From Fluviibacter sp039805725 (GTDB lineage Bacteria > Pseudomonadota > Gammaproteobacteria > Burkholderiales > Rhodocyclaceae), in NCBI GenBank assembly GCA_039805725.1, contig JBDLTT010000045.1:1-29457 (forward strand): a stretch of 29,457 bases of DNA, in the 5' to 3' direction. A program made the translations under genes and the position numbers. The notes beneath the pieces were generated by a model. The model made no database searches. It was not told the origin of the DNA and was given only the letters and a program-made list of their open reading frames with translations. Below, one piece after another: positions 7,363 through 16,022 of this stretch. Position 1 is the stretch's first letter; each line of letters starts with the position of its first letter.

Positions 7363-8499
7363 TCACTTATGGCTAACCGGCACGGCGGCCGGCGCATCCA
7401 CATGTTGTGCATCTTGTATTTCACGCTGACGTTGTGGCGAGGGCCACAGACCGCTAGGGCGGTAACGCATGACTAACACCAGCGACAACCCGAATAGCAG
7501 CATGCGCAGACTTTCCGGGTCGATATAGATTTTGCCGAACAGCATTTGCTGGGTTGGCCCAGCGACATGACGGAAGAACTCCGGAAGCAGTGTGAGCAGC
7601 AGGGCCCCAAAGATTACCCCGGGAATATGGCCCATACCGCCGAGCACCACCATACAGAGCACCATGACTGATTCGAGCAAGCCAAAGGACTCCGGGCTGA
7701 CGAATTGCTGGAAGCCGGCAAAGAGTCCGCCGGCCACGCCGCCGAAGGTGGCGCCCATGGCGAAGGCCAGAAGTTTGACGTTGCGAGTGTTGATGCCGCA
7801 GGCTTTGGCGGCGATTTCATCTTCCCGGATCGCCGCCCAGGCGCGGCCAACGCGGGAGCGCTCCAGGCGGAGCGCGATACCGATGATGGTCACCGCGGCA
7901 AACAGGAACACATAGTAGAACGCCACCAGTGAGGGGATTGTCACAACGCCCAGATCAATCGGCCGCGCCAGCGAGACGCTACCAAAATGCAGCGCATCGA
8001 TGGCCGAAATGCCCTGTGGGCCATTGGTAATGTTGATGGGCGCATTGAGGTTGTTGAGGAAGATGCGAATGATTTCGCCAAAGCCTAGCGTCACGATCGC
8101 CAGATAATCACCCCGAAGTTTGAGCGTGGGAGCACCGAGCAGCACGCCGAACAATCCGGCAACGCCGGCGCCCAGCGGGAGAATTGCCCACATGGGCCAA
8201 TGCAGACCGAATTGTGGACTGGCCAGTAAAGCCCAGAGGTAAGCGCCCACGGCGTAGAACGCGATGTAGCCCATGTCGAGGAGGCCGGCAAAGCCCACCA
8301 CGATATTGAGGCCCAAGGCCAGCATCACATAGAGCAACGCAAAGTTAAGAACACGTAGCCAGGTGTTGCCAAAGCCGGCGGCAACGATCCATGGCATCAC
8401 AGCAAGCAGAATGCCGAGGAGTGCCCAGACCAACCAATGCACACGCCCATCGTTTAGCGGACGGGTCAGGCGGGCGAAAAAGCGGGCGGTCATTTTCAT
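7363..8499 (-). CDS. livM: Branched-chain amino-acid ABC transporter, permease LivM
   Basis: Inner-membrane permease subunit that pairs with LivH. The 378-residue protein has a basic N-terminal cytoplasmic tail, then multiple membrane helices starting at about residue 22. It shows the family phrases LNIVVGFAGLLDMGYIAFYA, LRGDYLAIVTLGFGEIIRI, GRAWAAIREDEIAAKACGIN (the cytoplasmic loop that contacts the ATPases) and VVLGGMGHIPGVIFGA. The start at 8499 has GAGGG 8 bases upstream; a second Met lies two codons in. It follows livH by 11 bases. Confidence 0.96.
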   Translation of the reverse strand: MKMTARFFARLTRPLNDGRVHWLVWALLGILLAVMPWIVAAGFGNTWLRVLNFALLYVMLALGLNIVVGFAGLLDMGYIAFYAVGAYLWALLASPQFGLHWPMWAILPLGAGVAGLFGVLLGAPTLKLRGDYLAIVTLGFGEIIRIFLNNLNAPINITNGPQGISAIDALHFGSVSLARPIDLGVVTIPSLVAFYYVFLFAAVTIIGIALRLERSRVGRAWAAIREDEIAAKACGINTRNVKLLAFAMGATFGGVAGGLFAGFQQFVSPESFGLLESVMVLCMVVLGGMGHIPGVIFGALLLTLLPEFFRHVAGPTQQMLFGKIYIDPESLRMLLFGLSLVLVMRYRPSGLWPSPQRQREIQDAQHVDAPAAVPVSHK

Positions 8500-8510
8500 G
8501 GCGTTTGCCC

Positions 8511-9434
8511 TCAGGCCCGCTCCGAAACGCGTTCACCCATCAGACCGCCCGGCCGGAAGACCAGTACGCCGATGAGTACGAGAAAGGCGAAGATGTCCTG
8601 ATAGTTGGAGCCGAGGAAGCCGCCCGTGAGATCTTCGATGTAACCACCGCCCAGTGATTCGATCAGACCCAGCAGCAGGCCACCCAGCATGGCGCCGGTG
8701 ATATTACCGATACCCCCGAGCACAGCGGCGGTAAATGCCTTGAGTCCGAGCATGAAGCCCATGTAATAGTGCGCAACAGAGTAGTTGGCGCCGACCATCA
8801 GTCCAGCAAGCGCCGCGAGCGCAGCGCCGATCACGAAAGTGAGCGTGATGATGCGGTTGACCGGGATGCCCATCAGTTCGGCGATGGCCGGGTTCTCGGC
8901 CGTGGCGCGCATGGCTTGGCCCATGGCGGTGCGTTGAATCAGCCAGGCCAGGGCGGCCATGGTGCCGGCCGCAAGGAGGATGGTGACCACTTGTAACAGC
9001 GTGACCTGCGCGCCGCCGATGTCGTAATGGATCGCCGGCAAAATATCCGGGAATGCGTGGTAACTCCGGCCCCAGATCATCATGGCCAAATTTTGTAGCA
9101 ATATTGATACGCCAATCGCGCTGATCAGCGGCGCCAATTTGGGTGCGTGGCGTAGCGGTCGGTAGGCGTAGCGTTCAATGGCCCAGGCCAGCCCCATGCA
9201 GGCGGGTGCGGCAACGAGCAGCGCGAGCAAGGCCAACAGTACGGGTGGTAGCCCGGTGGGCGCCAGCGCAGTCATCACGGTATAGGCCACCAGCGCGCCG
9301 ACCATCACAACTTCGCCGTGGGCAAAGTTGATCAGCCCCAGGATGCCGTAGACCATGGTGTAGCCCAAGGCGACGAGCGCATAGATGCTACCGAGGACAA
9401 CCCCGTTGATGATCTGCTGGAGAAAGATATCCAT
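8511..9434 (-). CDS. livH: Branched-chain amino-acid ABC transporter, permease LivH
   Basis: Inner-membrane permease partner of LivM, 307 residues. It begins in the standard way (MDIFLQQIINGVVLGSIYAL), continues with GYTMVYGILGLINFAHGEVV, and has the coupling loop AMGQAMRATAENPAIAELMG and the late AVLGGIGNITGAMLGG segment. What is unusual is its leader: the ATG comes 5 bases after the T-run of an intrinsic terminator that separates it from livK, and no Shine-Dalgarno is visible in the 5-base spacer GGCCC. Expression should depend on read-through from livK, giving less permease than binding protein. Confidence 0.96.
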   Translation of the reverse strand: MDIFLQQIINGVVLGSIYALVALGYTMVYGILGLINFAHGEVVMVGALVAYTVMTALAPTGLPPVLLALLALLVAAPACMGLAWAIERYAYRPLRHAPKLAPLISAIGVSILLQNLAMMIWGRSYHAFPDILPAIHYDIGGAQVTLLQVVTILLAAGTMAALAWLIQRTAMGQAMRATAENPAIAELMGIPVNRIITLTFVIGAALAALAGLMVGANYSVAHYYMGFMLGLKAFTAAVLGGIGNITGAMLGGLLLGLIESLGGGYIEDLTGGFLGSNYQDIFAFLVLIGVLVFRPGGLMGERVSERA

Positions 9435-9439
9435 GGGCC

Positions 9440-9470
9440 AAAAAATTGCCCGACCATGGGGTCGGGCAAT
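9440..9470 (-). terminator. Internal terminator/attenuator between livK and livH
   Basis: On the minus strand an 11-bp perfect stem (ATTGCCCGACC pairing with GGTCGGGCAAT, tetraloop 9456-9459) is followed by six Ts at 9445-9440. It lies 15 bases after the livK stop and the T-run ends 5 bases before livH. It has the form of an intrinsic terminator. Partial termination would leave livK mRNA more abundant than the permease/ATPase mRNA, and the hairpin may also protect the livK 3' end. Confidence 0.85.
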
Positions 9471-9485
9471 TGGGGTTGTTGAGAT

Positions 9486-10679
9486 TTATTTGGTGGCCGC
9501 TGGCGCGGTCGGAGCAGAAACTGTTTCGACGAAGTTCCAGTTGCCACCTTTGTCTTGATAGATGGAGACGGCTGGCGAAACGAGGTCACCCTTGGCATCG
9601 AAGATCACCTTGGCGGTGACGCCCTGGAACTGGGTCTTGCTCACCTCCGGTAGGTACTTGGCTGGCTCGGCAGAGTTGGCACGTTGCATCGAGTCAGCCA
9701 TCACCATCACAGCGTCATACACGTAAGGCGCGTAGAGCTGGATCGGCTGGTTGTAACGCTCCTTGTACTTTTCTTTGAAGACCGTGCCGCCCGGCATTTT
9801 TTCCAGTGGCACCCCCGGCAGCGAACAGTACTGACCTTCTGCCGCGTTGCCGGCCAGCTTAATGAATTCCGGCGTACAACCACCATCGCCAATCAGGAAG
9901 GCCGCCTTGAGGCCGAGCTCACGCGCTTGCTTGAGCGCTGGGCCGCCCTGGGCATCCATCGCGCTGAAGAACAGCACGTCCGGATTCGACGCTTTGATCT
10001 TTGTCAGGATGGCTTTGAAGTCGGTGGCTTTGTCGGTGGTAAATTCCTGCGCCACGATCTTGGCACCCCCAGCTTCAGCGGCTTTCTTGAATTCATCCGC
10101 CAGACCCTGACCATAAGCCGTACGGTCGTCAACGATAGCGATGGTCTTGGCCTTCAGGCTCTGGGTGGCGAATTGCGCCAGGGCTTGACCCTGGTGAACA
10201 TCGTTGGCAAAAACGCGGAACGTGGTTTTAAAACCTTGTTGCGTATAGGTCGGGTTGGTGGCCGAGCCGGAGATCTGGGGAATGCCAGCGTCCGAGTAGA
10301 TACGCGAGGCCGGAATCGTGGTGCCCGAATTCAGGTGGCCGATCACGCCGTTAACCTTTTGATCCACAAACTTCTGAGCCACGGTGGTACCGGCCTTCGG
10401 ATCGGCCTGATCATCTTCGGAGATCAGCACGAATTTGACCTTGTTGCCACCGATGCTGAGGCCACGACTATTCAGTTCGTCGATGGCCATGATGGCGCCA
10501 TTTTCGTTATCCTTGCCCAGGTGCGCCTGCGGCCCGGTCAGTGGTGCGGCGTGACCGATTTTGATGGTCACTTCGCCTGTGGCGATCGGGGCGGCATCTT
10601 TGTTGCCACAAGCAGTGAGGCTGAGCAATGCGATGGCAAGGGTGGTGAGCGACAGGGCGTGACGTGCAATGGGGGTCAT
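9486..10679 (-). CDS. livK: Branched-chain amino-acid ABC transporter, substrate-binding lipoprotein
   Basis: Captures the amino acid outside the inner membrane and delivers it to LivHM. From ATG 10679 (GGAG 7 bases upstream) it is 397 residues; an alternative 12 residues upstream is unlikely. The signal has a hydrophobic core and ends LLSLTAC, a lipobox with cysteine 24, so this one is predicted to be lipid-anchored rather than freely periplasmic. The mature part shows the type I periplasmic-binding fold: IKIGHAAPLTGPQAHLGKDN, GVIGHLNSGTTIPASRIYSD, IPQISGSATNPTYTQQGF, and DDRTAYGQGLADEF. Substrate (Leu/Ile/Val versus other amino acids) is inferred from the neighbours only. A metF terminator lies immediately upstream, leaving under 40 bases for a separate promoter; I see no convincing one. 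Confidence 0.93.
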   Translation of the reverse strand: MTPIARHALSLTTLAIALLSLTACGNKDAAPIATGEVTIKIGHAAPLTGPQAHLGKDNENGAIMAIDELNSRGLSIGGNKVKFVLISEDDQADPKAGTTVAQKFVDQKVNGVIGHLNSGTTIPASRIYSDAGIPQISGSATNPTYTQQGFKTTFRVFANDVHQGQALAQFATQSLKAKTIAIVDDRTAYGQGLADEFKKAAEAGGAKIVAQEFTTDKATDFKAILTKIKASNPDVLFFSAMDAQGGPALKQARELGLKAAFLIGDGGCTPEFIKLAGNAAEGQYCSLPGVPLEKMPGGTVFKEKYKERYNQPIQLYAPYVYDAVMVMADSMQRANSAEPAKYLPEVSKTQFQGVTAKVIFDAKGDLVSPAVSIYQDKGGNWNFVETVSAPTAPAATK

Positions 10680-10713
10680 GGCGGGCTCCAAAAGATTTTT
10701 GCCATTTTTACAC

Positions 10714-10743
10714 AAAAAAACCGACCCCGTGAGGTCGGTTTTT
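10714..10743 (-). terminator. Terminator after metF
   Basis: Minus-strand hairpin with the stem AAAAACCGACC/GGTCGGTTTTT (11 bp, arms 10733-10743 and 10716-10726) and a 6-base loop, running into a T-run of seven (10720-10714). It lies 43 bases after the metF stop and 34 bases before the livK start, so it should end the ahcY-metF transcript and insulate liv. Confidence 0.9.
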
Positions 10744-10786
10744 AAGAATCCACCAGGCTCTGGTTTGGGTCAGCCAGTGCGATCTC

Positions 10787-11623
10787 TCAGAGGCCGAGTC
10801 GACGGCAGATTTCCAGCGTTAATGCGGACTGGTTCATGGTGTAGAAATGCAGACCCGGTGCGCCACCTTCAATGAGCTGTTCACAAAGATCGGTGACCAC
10901 GTCAAGCCCGAATGCCTTGATGCTTTCGGCATCATCCCCGTAGCTTTCCAGCGTGCGACGCATCCAGCGGGGAATCTCGGCGCCGCAGGCGTCCGAGAAA
11001 CGGGCCAGTTTGGTGAACCCGCTAATGGGCATGATGCCCGGCACGATAGGTTGGCTGACGCCTGCATTGCGGGCGGCATCGACGAAGTTGAAATAGGCGT
11101 CCGCGTTGAAGAAGTACTGCGTGATTGCTGAATCGGCGCCGGCATTCATCTTGTTGACGAACGCGCGCAGGTCGTCCGCTGGAGTCCGCGCCTGTGGGTG
11201 CCATTCGGGGTAGGCGGCGACCTCGACATGGAACTGATCACCGGTCGTATCGCGAATGAACTCGACCAGTTCGTTGGCATAACGAAACTCCCCCGCTTCG
11301 GCCATACCAGAAGGCAGATCACCGCGCAGCGCCACGATGCGGCGTATGCCGAGTTCCTGGTACTCATCGAGAATCTCGCGAATACTGTCGCGCGTAGAGC
11401 CGATGCACGACAGGTGCGGTGCAGCATCAATACCTTCGTCCACCATTTCACGGATGACGTCGAACGTACGCTCACGGGTCGAACCGCCTGCGCCATAAGT
11501 GACCGAACAAAAAGTCGGCTCGAGGACGGCGATTTTCTCGCGGACAACGCGCAGTTTATCGAGGCCTTCTGGCGTTTGCGGCGGAAAATATTCGACGGAG
11601 AGTTCGACGGATGGTTGGGTCAT
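10787..11623 (-). CDS. metF: 5,10-methylenetetrahydrofolate reductase
   Basis: A flavoprotein that reduces 5,10-methylene-THF to 5-methyl-THF, the methyl donor for remaking methionine from homocysteine. The 278 residues carry the family marks SVEYFPPQTPEG (with the catalytic-region glutamate), FCSVTYGAGGSTRERT, IRRIVALRGD, FHVEVAAYPEWHP, GADSAITQYFFNADAY, PIVPGIMPI and C-terminal GAPGLHFYTMNQS. The start at 11623 has only a weak ribosome site (GGATAT), consistent with coupling to the upstream holin-like gene 16 bases away. It is third in the SAH-riboswitch operon. High SAH would therefore raise both SAH clearance and methyl supply. Confidence 0.97.
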   Translation of the reverse strand: MTQPSVELSVEYFPPQTPEGLDKLRVVREKIAVLEPTFCSVTYGAGGSTRERTFDVIREMVDEGIDAAPHLSCIGSTRDSIREILDEYQELGIRRIVALRGDLPSGMAEAGEFRYANELVEFIRDTTGDQFHVEVAAYPEWHPQARTPADDLRAFVNKMNAGADSAITQYFFNADAYFNFVDAARNAGVSQPIVPGIMPISGFTKLARFSDACGAEIPRWMRRTLESYGDDAESIKAFGLDVVTDLCEQLIEGGAPGLHFYTMNQSALTLEICRRLGL

Positions 11624-11639
11624 GCTGGATATCCGAAGA

Positions 11640-11996
11640 TCAACGTTGCTCGACGCGGGGTTGTTCCGTCAGCGACGAAAGGAACCAGCTAGCAATGCTG
11701 TAGATGATAGAGCCGAACAGCGCCGAGAAGAAACCTTCGACCTTGAAACCGCTCAGGATATCGCCCACCCACCAGAACATCATCGCGTTGATCACGAACA
11801 GGAACAAACCCAGCGTGAGCAGGGTGACCGGTAGCGTCAACAGGATGAAGATCGGGCGGATGACCGCGTTGACCAGGCCGAGAATGACGACGGCGATGAG
11901 CGCCGAACCAAAACTCTCGATGTGAATACCCGGCACGATGTAGGGTACGAGCAGTAAAGCGACGGCATTCAGAGCCCAGGTCAACAGCAGTTTCAT
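11640..11996 (-). CDS. Small four-helix membrane protein, phage-holin-IV/DUF-type family (YvlD-like)
   Basis: A 118-residue integral membrane protein of the 'phage holin family' (mycobacterial four-TMS holin superfamily, Pfam PF04020 type). There are four hydrophobic segments: about 4-23, 30-48, 53-75 and 87-107. Characteristic pieces are LGLVNAVIRPI between helices 2 and 3, LPVTLLTLGLFLFVINAMMFW and a C-terminal GSIIYSIASWFLSSL. Despite the family name, there is no lysis gene or phage gene nearby, so holin function is unlikely. It lies between ahcY (17 bases) and metF (16 bases) and must be co-transcribed with them under the SAH riboswitch. AAGGA is about 10 bases before the ATG. Its role is unknown. 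Confidence 0.85.
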   Translation of the reverse strand: MKLLLTWALNAVALLLVPYIVPGIHIESFGSALIAVVILGLVNAVIRPIFILLTLPVTLLTLGLFLFVINAMMFWWVGDILSGFKVEGFFSALFGSIIYSIASWFLSSLTEQPRVEQR

Positions 11997-12013
11997 AGTG
12001 ATGGTGTCCTTGA

Positions 12014-13432
<1,419 letters not shown>

Positions 13433-13435
13433 TTC

Positions 13436-13483
13436 GGCTTCCTTTTCCCTAAAGCAAAGCGGGTGTGAATCAGAAAGGAAACC
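13436..13483 (-). promoter_or_regulatory. Candidate stem hiding the ahcY ribosome binding site
   Basis: On the minus strand GGTTTCCTTT (13483-13474) can pair over 10 bp, with one G-U, with AAAGGAAGCC (13445-13436). The second arm contains the ahcY Shine-Dalgarno sequence and ends 3 bases before the ATG. The loop is 28 bases. It is a plausible OFF-state structure for the SAH riboswitch, whose ligand is known to turn expression on. Seen by base pairing only. Confidence 0.55.
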
Positions 13484-13516
13484 GTTGAACCTGTGTTGCA
13501 CATTCTGCGGCCTTCA

Positions 13517-13547
13517 CCTGATTCACCAACCCCACAGGTTGGTCAGG
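13517..13547 (-). promoter_or_regulatory. Hairpin between SAH aptamer and ahcY, with a competing partner
   Basis: ACCAACC (13543-13537) pairs with GGTTGGT (13531-13525) over a 5-base loop, and the stem can be extended by CCTGA/TCAGG across a small bulge, touching the last bases of the aptamer. The arm-plus-loop AACCTGTG (13540-13533) can instead pair perfectly with CACAGGTT at 13495-13488. These two exclusive pairings look like the switching part of the riboswitch. There is no T-run, so it is not a terminator. Confidence 0.5.
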
Positions 13548-13611
13548 CGAGCGCAGTTAATCAGATCCGAGCCTGGCAGCAGAAGATTCTGCGTCGCAGC
13601 GCTCCTCGGAA
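13546..13611 (-). ncRNA. S-adenosylhomocysteine (SAH) riboswitch aptamer
   Basis: Matches the known SAH riboswitch pattern on the minus strand: CCGAGGAGCGCTGCGAC (13609-13593), then a hairpin GCAGAA-TC-TTCTGC, then CCAGGCTCGG (closing P1 with CCGAGG) and the downstream strand ACTGCGCTCGCC (to 13546), which pairs with GGAGCGC to form the pseudoknot. SAH riboswitches sit in front of ahcY/metF/metH in beta- and gammaproteobacteria and activate expression when SAH builds up. Here it heads ahcY-holin-like-metF. Transcription appears to start within a few bases of the aptamer. Confidence 0.94.
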
Positions 13612-13618
13612 TGGATGC

Positions 13619-13624
13619 ATTCTA
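13619..13624 (-). promoter_or_regulatory. Probable -10 box of the ahcY operon promoter
   Basis: TAGAAT on the minus strand matches five of six consensus bases and would start transcription about 7 bases downstream, at the first base or so of the SAH aptamer. The corresponding -35 position falls in the T-run and stem foot of the metK terminator and is poor (GGATTT at 17-bp spacing). Confidence 0.5.
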
Positions 13625-13637
13625 CCAGAAACGACGC

Positions 13638-13674
13638 AAAAAAATCCCGGATCGCCCCAATAGGCGTCCGGGAT
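13638..13674 (-). terminator. Terminator after metK
   Basis: Minus-strand hairpin: ATCCCGGA (13674-13667) pairs with TCCGGGAT (13651-13644), continuing inward as CGCC/GGCG past one bulged base, with a 6-base loop, followed by seven Ts (13644-13638). It lies 18 bases after the metK stop and separates metK from the ahcY transcription unit. Confidence 0.92.
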
Positions 13675-13691
13675 CAATGAGTTACAACGAG

Positions 13692-14855
13692 TTACAGGCC
13701 GGCGGCGATGCGCAGGGCTTCGGCCTTATCGGTCCACTCCCAGGTGAATTCCGGCTCTTCGCGGCCGAAGTGACCGTAAGCGGCGGTCTTCGAGTAGATC
13801 GGACGCAACAGATCCAGCGACTGCACGATGCCCTTCGGACGTAGGTCGAAGTGTTCGGCGACCAGCGCAGCGATCTTCTCGTCGGCAATCTTGCCCGTGC
13901 CGAAGGTGTTGACCATCAGCGATACCGGCTTGGCGACGCCGATGGCGTAGGCGACCTGTACTTCAGCCTTGTCGGCCAGACCGGCGGCGACGATGTTCTT
14001 GGCCACGTAACGGCCAGCGTAGGCGGCCGAGCGGTCGACCTTCGACGGATCCTTGCCCGAGAAAGCACCGCCACCGTGGTGGGCGGCACCACCGTAGGTG
14101 TCGACGATGATCTTGCGGCCGGTCAGGCCGCAGTCACCGTGCGGGCCACCGACCACGAAACGACCGGTCGGGTTGATCAGGTAACGAATCTTGTCGTTGA
14201 TCATGTCGGCCGGTAGCACTGGCTTGATGATTTCTTCAATGACGGCTTCTTCGATCTGTTTGTGGGTTACGTCGGCATCGTGCTGGGTCGACACCACCAC
14301 GGTATCGATGGCGACCGGCTTACCGTCGACATAACGCACGGTCAACTGGCTTTTGGCGTCCGGACGCAGCCAGGGAAGGCGGCCATCGCGGCGTAGGTCG
14401 GCCTGACGCTGCATGATGCGGTGTGCGTAGAAAATCGGGAACGGCATCAAGGTTGGCGTTTCGGTACACGCGTAACCGAACATCAGACCCTGGTCACCAG
14501 CGCCCTGATCCAGATCGATGCCTTCGCCTTCGTTGACGCCCTGGGCGATGTCCGGGCTTTGACGGTTGATGGCGGTGAGAATGGCGCACGATTTGTAGTC
14601 GAAGCCGATGTCCGAGTTGTCGTAACCGATACGGCGCACGGTGTCTTGGGCGATTTCACGGTAGTTGATGTGCGCCGAGGTGGTGATTTCACCGGAGATC
14701 ACGACAAGACCGGTCGAGACCAGCGTTTCGCAGGCGACACGCGCTTTCGGGTCTTCGGCCAGGATGGCATCGAGGATGGCGTCAGAGATCTGATCCGCGA
14801 CTTTGTCGGGGTGACCTTCGGATACCGATTCGGATGAGAAGAGATACTCGCTCAT
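13692..14855 (-). CDS. metK: S-adenosylmethionine synthetase (methionine adenosyltransferase)
   Basis: Makes SAM from methionine and ATP, releasing phosphate and pyrophosphate; cytoplasmic tetramer. The 387 residues contain GHPDK (14-18, ATP/metal), TGLVVISGEITTSA, the GAGDQGLMFGYA hexapeptide region (about 117-128), GGPHGDCGLTGRKIIVDTYG and the P-loop-like GGGAFSGKDPSKVDRSAAY. The start at 14855 has GGAG 9 bases upstream. The gene is separate from ahcY: it has its own promoter, a roughly 170-base structured leader and its own terminator. It is divergent from lpxL. Confidence 0.98.
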   Translation of the reverse strand: MSEYLFSSESVSEGHPDKVADQISDAILDAILAEDPKARVACETLVSTGLVVISGEITTSAHINYREIAQDTVRRIGYDNSDIGFDYKSCAILTAINRQSPDIAQGVNEGEGIDLDQGAGDQGLMFGYACTETPTLMPFPIFYAHRIMQRQADLRRDGRLPWLRPDAKSQLTVRYVDGKPVAIDTVVVSTQHDADVTHKQIEEAVIEEIIKPVLPADMINDKIRYLINPTGRFVVGGPHGDCGLTGRKIIVDTYGGAAHHGGGAFSGKDPSKVDRSAAYAGRYVAKNIVAAGLADKAEVQVAYAIGVAKPVSLMVNTFGTGKIADEKIAALVAEHFDLRPKGIVQSLDLLRPIYSKTAAYGHFGREEPEFTWEWTDKAEALRIAAGL

Positions 14856-14878
14856 TATGTTTACTCCAGAAACAACAA

Positions 14879-14991
14879 ATCCCCGGTGGACTTGGTCCGG
14901 CTTACTACTGCCGGGGGGCGTGTCCTGCTCCGGGGATCGGGTCGAGCGAGGGACGCTTTAGCAGATTCGGTCACCATGACTGGTGCGCCCC
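14879..14991 (-). ncRNA. Structured metK leader RNA, possible unassigned regulatory element
   Basis: On the minus strand ATCCCCGG (14937-14930) pairs with CCGGGGAT (14886-14879), enclosing GGAC/GTCC (14925-14922 with 14891-14888) and an inner hairpin CCGGC-AGTAGTAA-GCCGG (14914-14897). The joining strand CGCCCC (14920-14915) can pair with GGGGCG upstream at 14991-14986, which crosses the outer stem as a pseudoknot or competes with it. Further short hairpins (CACC/GGTG and AGCG/CGCT) lie between. The 3' side runs into a T-rich stretch before the metK ribosome site, so it could also act as an attenuator. It does not match the SAM-I, SAM-II, SAM-III, SAM/SAH or SAH consensus I know. Confidence 0.5.
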
Positions 14992-15030
14992 GCCCTGCAA
15001 GTTGTCGTATTAACTCGGCGGTCTGAGATA

Positions 15031-15059
15031 ATTGTGTCTGCAAAATCCTTTTGCGTCAA
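15031..15059 (-). promoter_or_regulatory. Probable metK promoter
   Basis: TTGACG (15059-15054) and CACAAT (15036-15031) are separated by 17 bases on the minus strand, a good sigma-70 arrangement with five of six and four of six matches. Transcription would begin near 15024, giving a metK leader of about 168 bases. The site lies just upstream of the divergent lpxL start. Confidence 0.55.
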
Positions 15060-15080
15060 CCATCTGCACTTGTTCGCCTT

Positions 15081-16022
15081 ATGTCTGAAATGCAAACACC
15101 TGCCAACCTGTCGTTAAAGCATCGTTGCTATTTAGGCCTTGTTCGCTGGCTGGCACAGTTGCCGTTGCCGTTGTTGCAGGCCATGGGCGGACTTGTCGGC
15201 CGTGTGGTTTATCGTGTTTCGGGGGGTTATCGTCACCATTTTGACGCAAACCTGGCGCAGGCCTTCGGGCCAGAAGCCGTGGCGCAGATCGGCCCCGTGG
15301 CTCGCGCCGAGGCCGGTAAAGCGATTTTCGAGTTACCCTGGCTCTGGTTGCACCCGCGTGCGGAGATTCTGAGTACCCTGCACCGGGTCGAGGGTTGGCA
15401 GCATGTGCAGACCGCACACGCAGCAGGCAAAGGGATTCTTTTTCTGACACCGCACCTGGGCTGCTTTGAAATCACCGCGCAGTATGCGGCCAGCCACCCG
15501 GATGCATCGCCGATTACCGTGTTGTTCCGGCCGCCGCGCCAGCGCTGGGCGGAATCGATTTTGCGCTATGGCCGCACGCGCCAGGGGATGGAAGTTGCAC
15601 CAGCGGACTTAAGTGGAGTGCGCCGCCTAATCCGTGCGTTAAAAGCGGGTGAGTCCGTAGGTTTGTTGCCGGATCAGGTGCCGCCGGCAGGTCAGGGTGC
15701 CTGGCTGCCCTGGTTTGGCCAGCCGGCTTACACCATGACATTAGCGGCACGCCTGGCGCAGACCGGTGCCAGCGTGATTTTTGCGTACGCTGAACGATTG
15801 CCGAAGGGTCAAGGCTTTATTCTGACCTGTACACCACCGGAGGCGCCGTTGCCGTTGGATGATCTGGAAGCGACCGCTGCGGCGATTAATGGCAATCTCA
15901 TGCAATTGATCCGCCGTTGCCCAACGCAATACTTGTGGGGCTACAACCGCTACAAAGCACCGCGTGGCGGTGGTGAAGAAGCGCAGCGCCCGGCGTCGGC
16001 ACAGGTAGAATCCGGAACATGA
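15081..16022 (+). CDS. lpxL: Lipid A late acyltransferase (LpxL/HtrB family)
   Basis: Adds a secondary acyl chain to Kdo2-lipid A precursors at the inner membrane. The protein is 313 residues from ATG 15081. An N-terminal hydrophobic segment (about 18-45, WLAQLPLPLLQAMGGLVGRV) is followed by the lysophospholipid acyltransferase domain with the catalytic HX4(D/E) box in TPHLGCFEI, the RPPRQRW segment, GVRRLIRALKAGESVGLLPD and WLPWFGQPAYTMTLAARLA. C-terminal YLWGYNRYK is typical of the family. Only one copy is present, whereas many relatives carry two in tandem. No Shine-Dalgarno is visible before either ATG (15081 or 15090). It overlaps dapF by 4 bases. LpxL versus LpxM specificity cannot be decided from sequence. 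Confidence 0.9.
   Translation: MSEMQTPANLSLKHRCYLGLVRWLAQLPLPLLQAMGGLVGRVVYRVSGGYRHHFDANLAQAFGPEAVAQIGPVARAEAGKAIFELPWLWLHPRAEILSTLHRVEGWQHVQTAHAAGKGILFLTPHLGCFEITAQYAASHPDASPITVLFRPPRQRWAESILRYGRTRQGMEVAPADLSGVRRLIRALKAGESVGLLPDQVPPAGQGAWLPWFGQPAYTMTLAARLAQTGASVIFAYAERLPKGQGFILTCTPPEAPLPLDDLEATAAAINGNLMQLIRRCPTQYLWGYNRYKAPRGGGEEAQRPASAQVESGT

Noticed and set aside
9684..10745. Plus-strand open frame of 353 codons opposite livK
   Set aside because: Antisense to a clearly identified gene with intact motifs and a lipobox; its composition is that of a shadow frame.
11640..11996. Holin-like protein as evidence of a prophage
   Set aside because: No lysin, spanin, capsid, tail or integrase genes nearby; the family is common in non-phage chromosomes and the gene is inside a metabolic operon.
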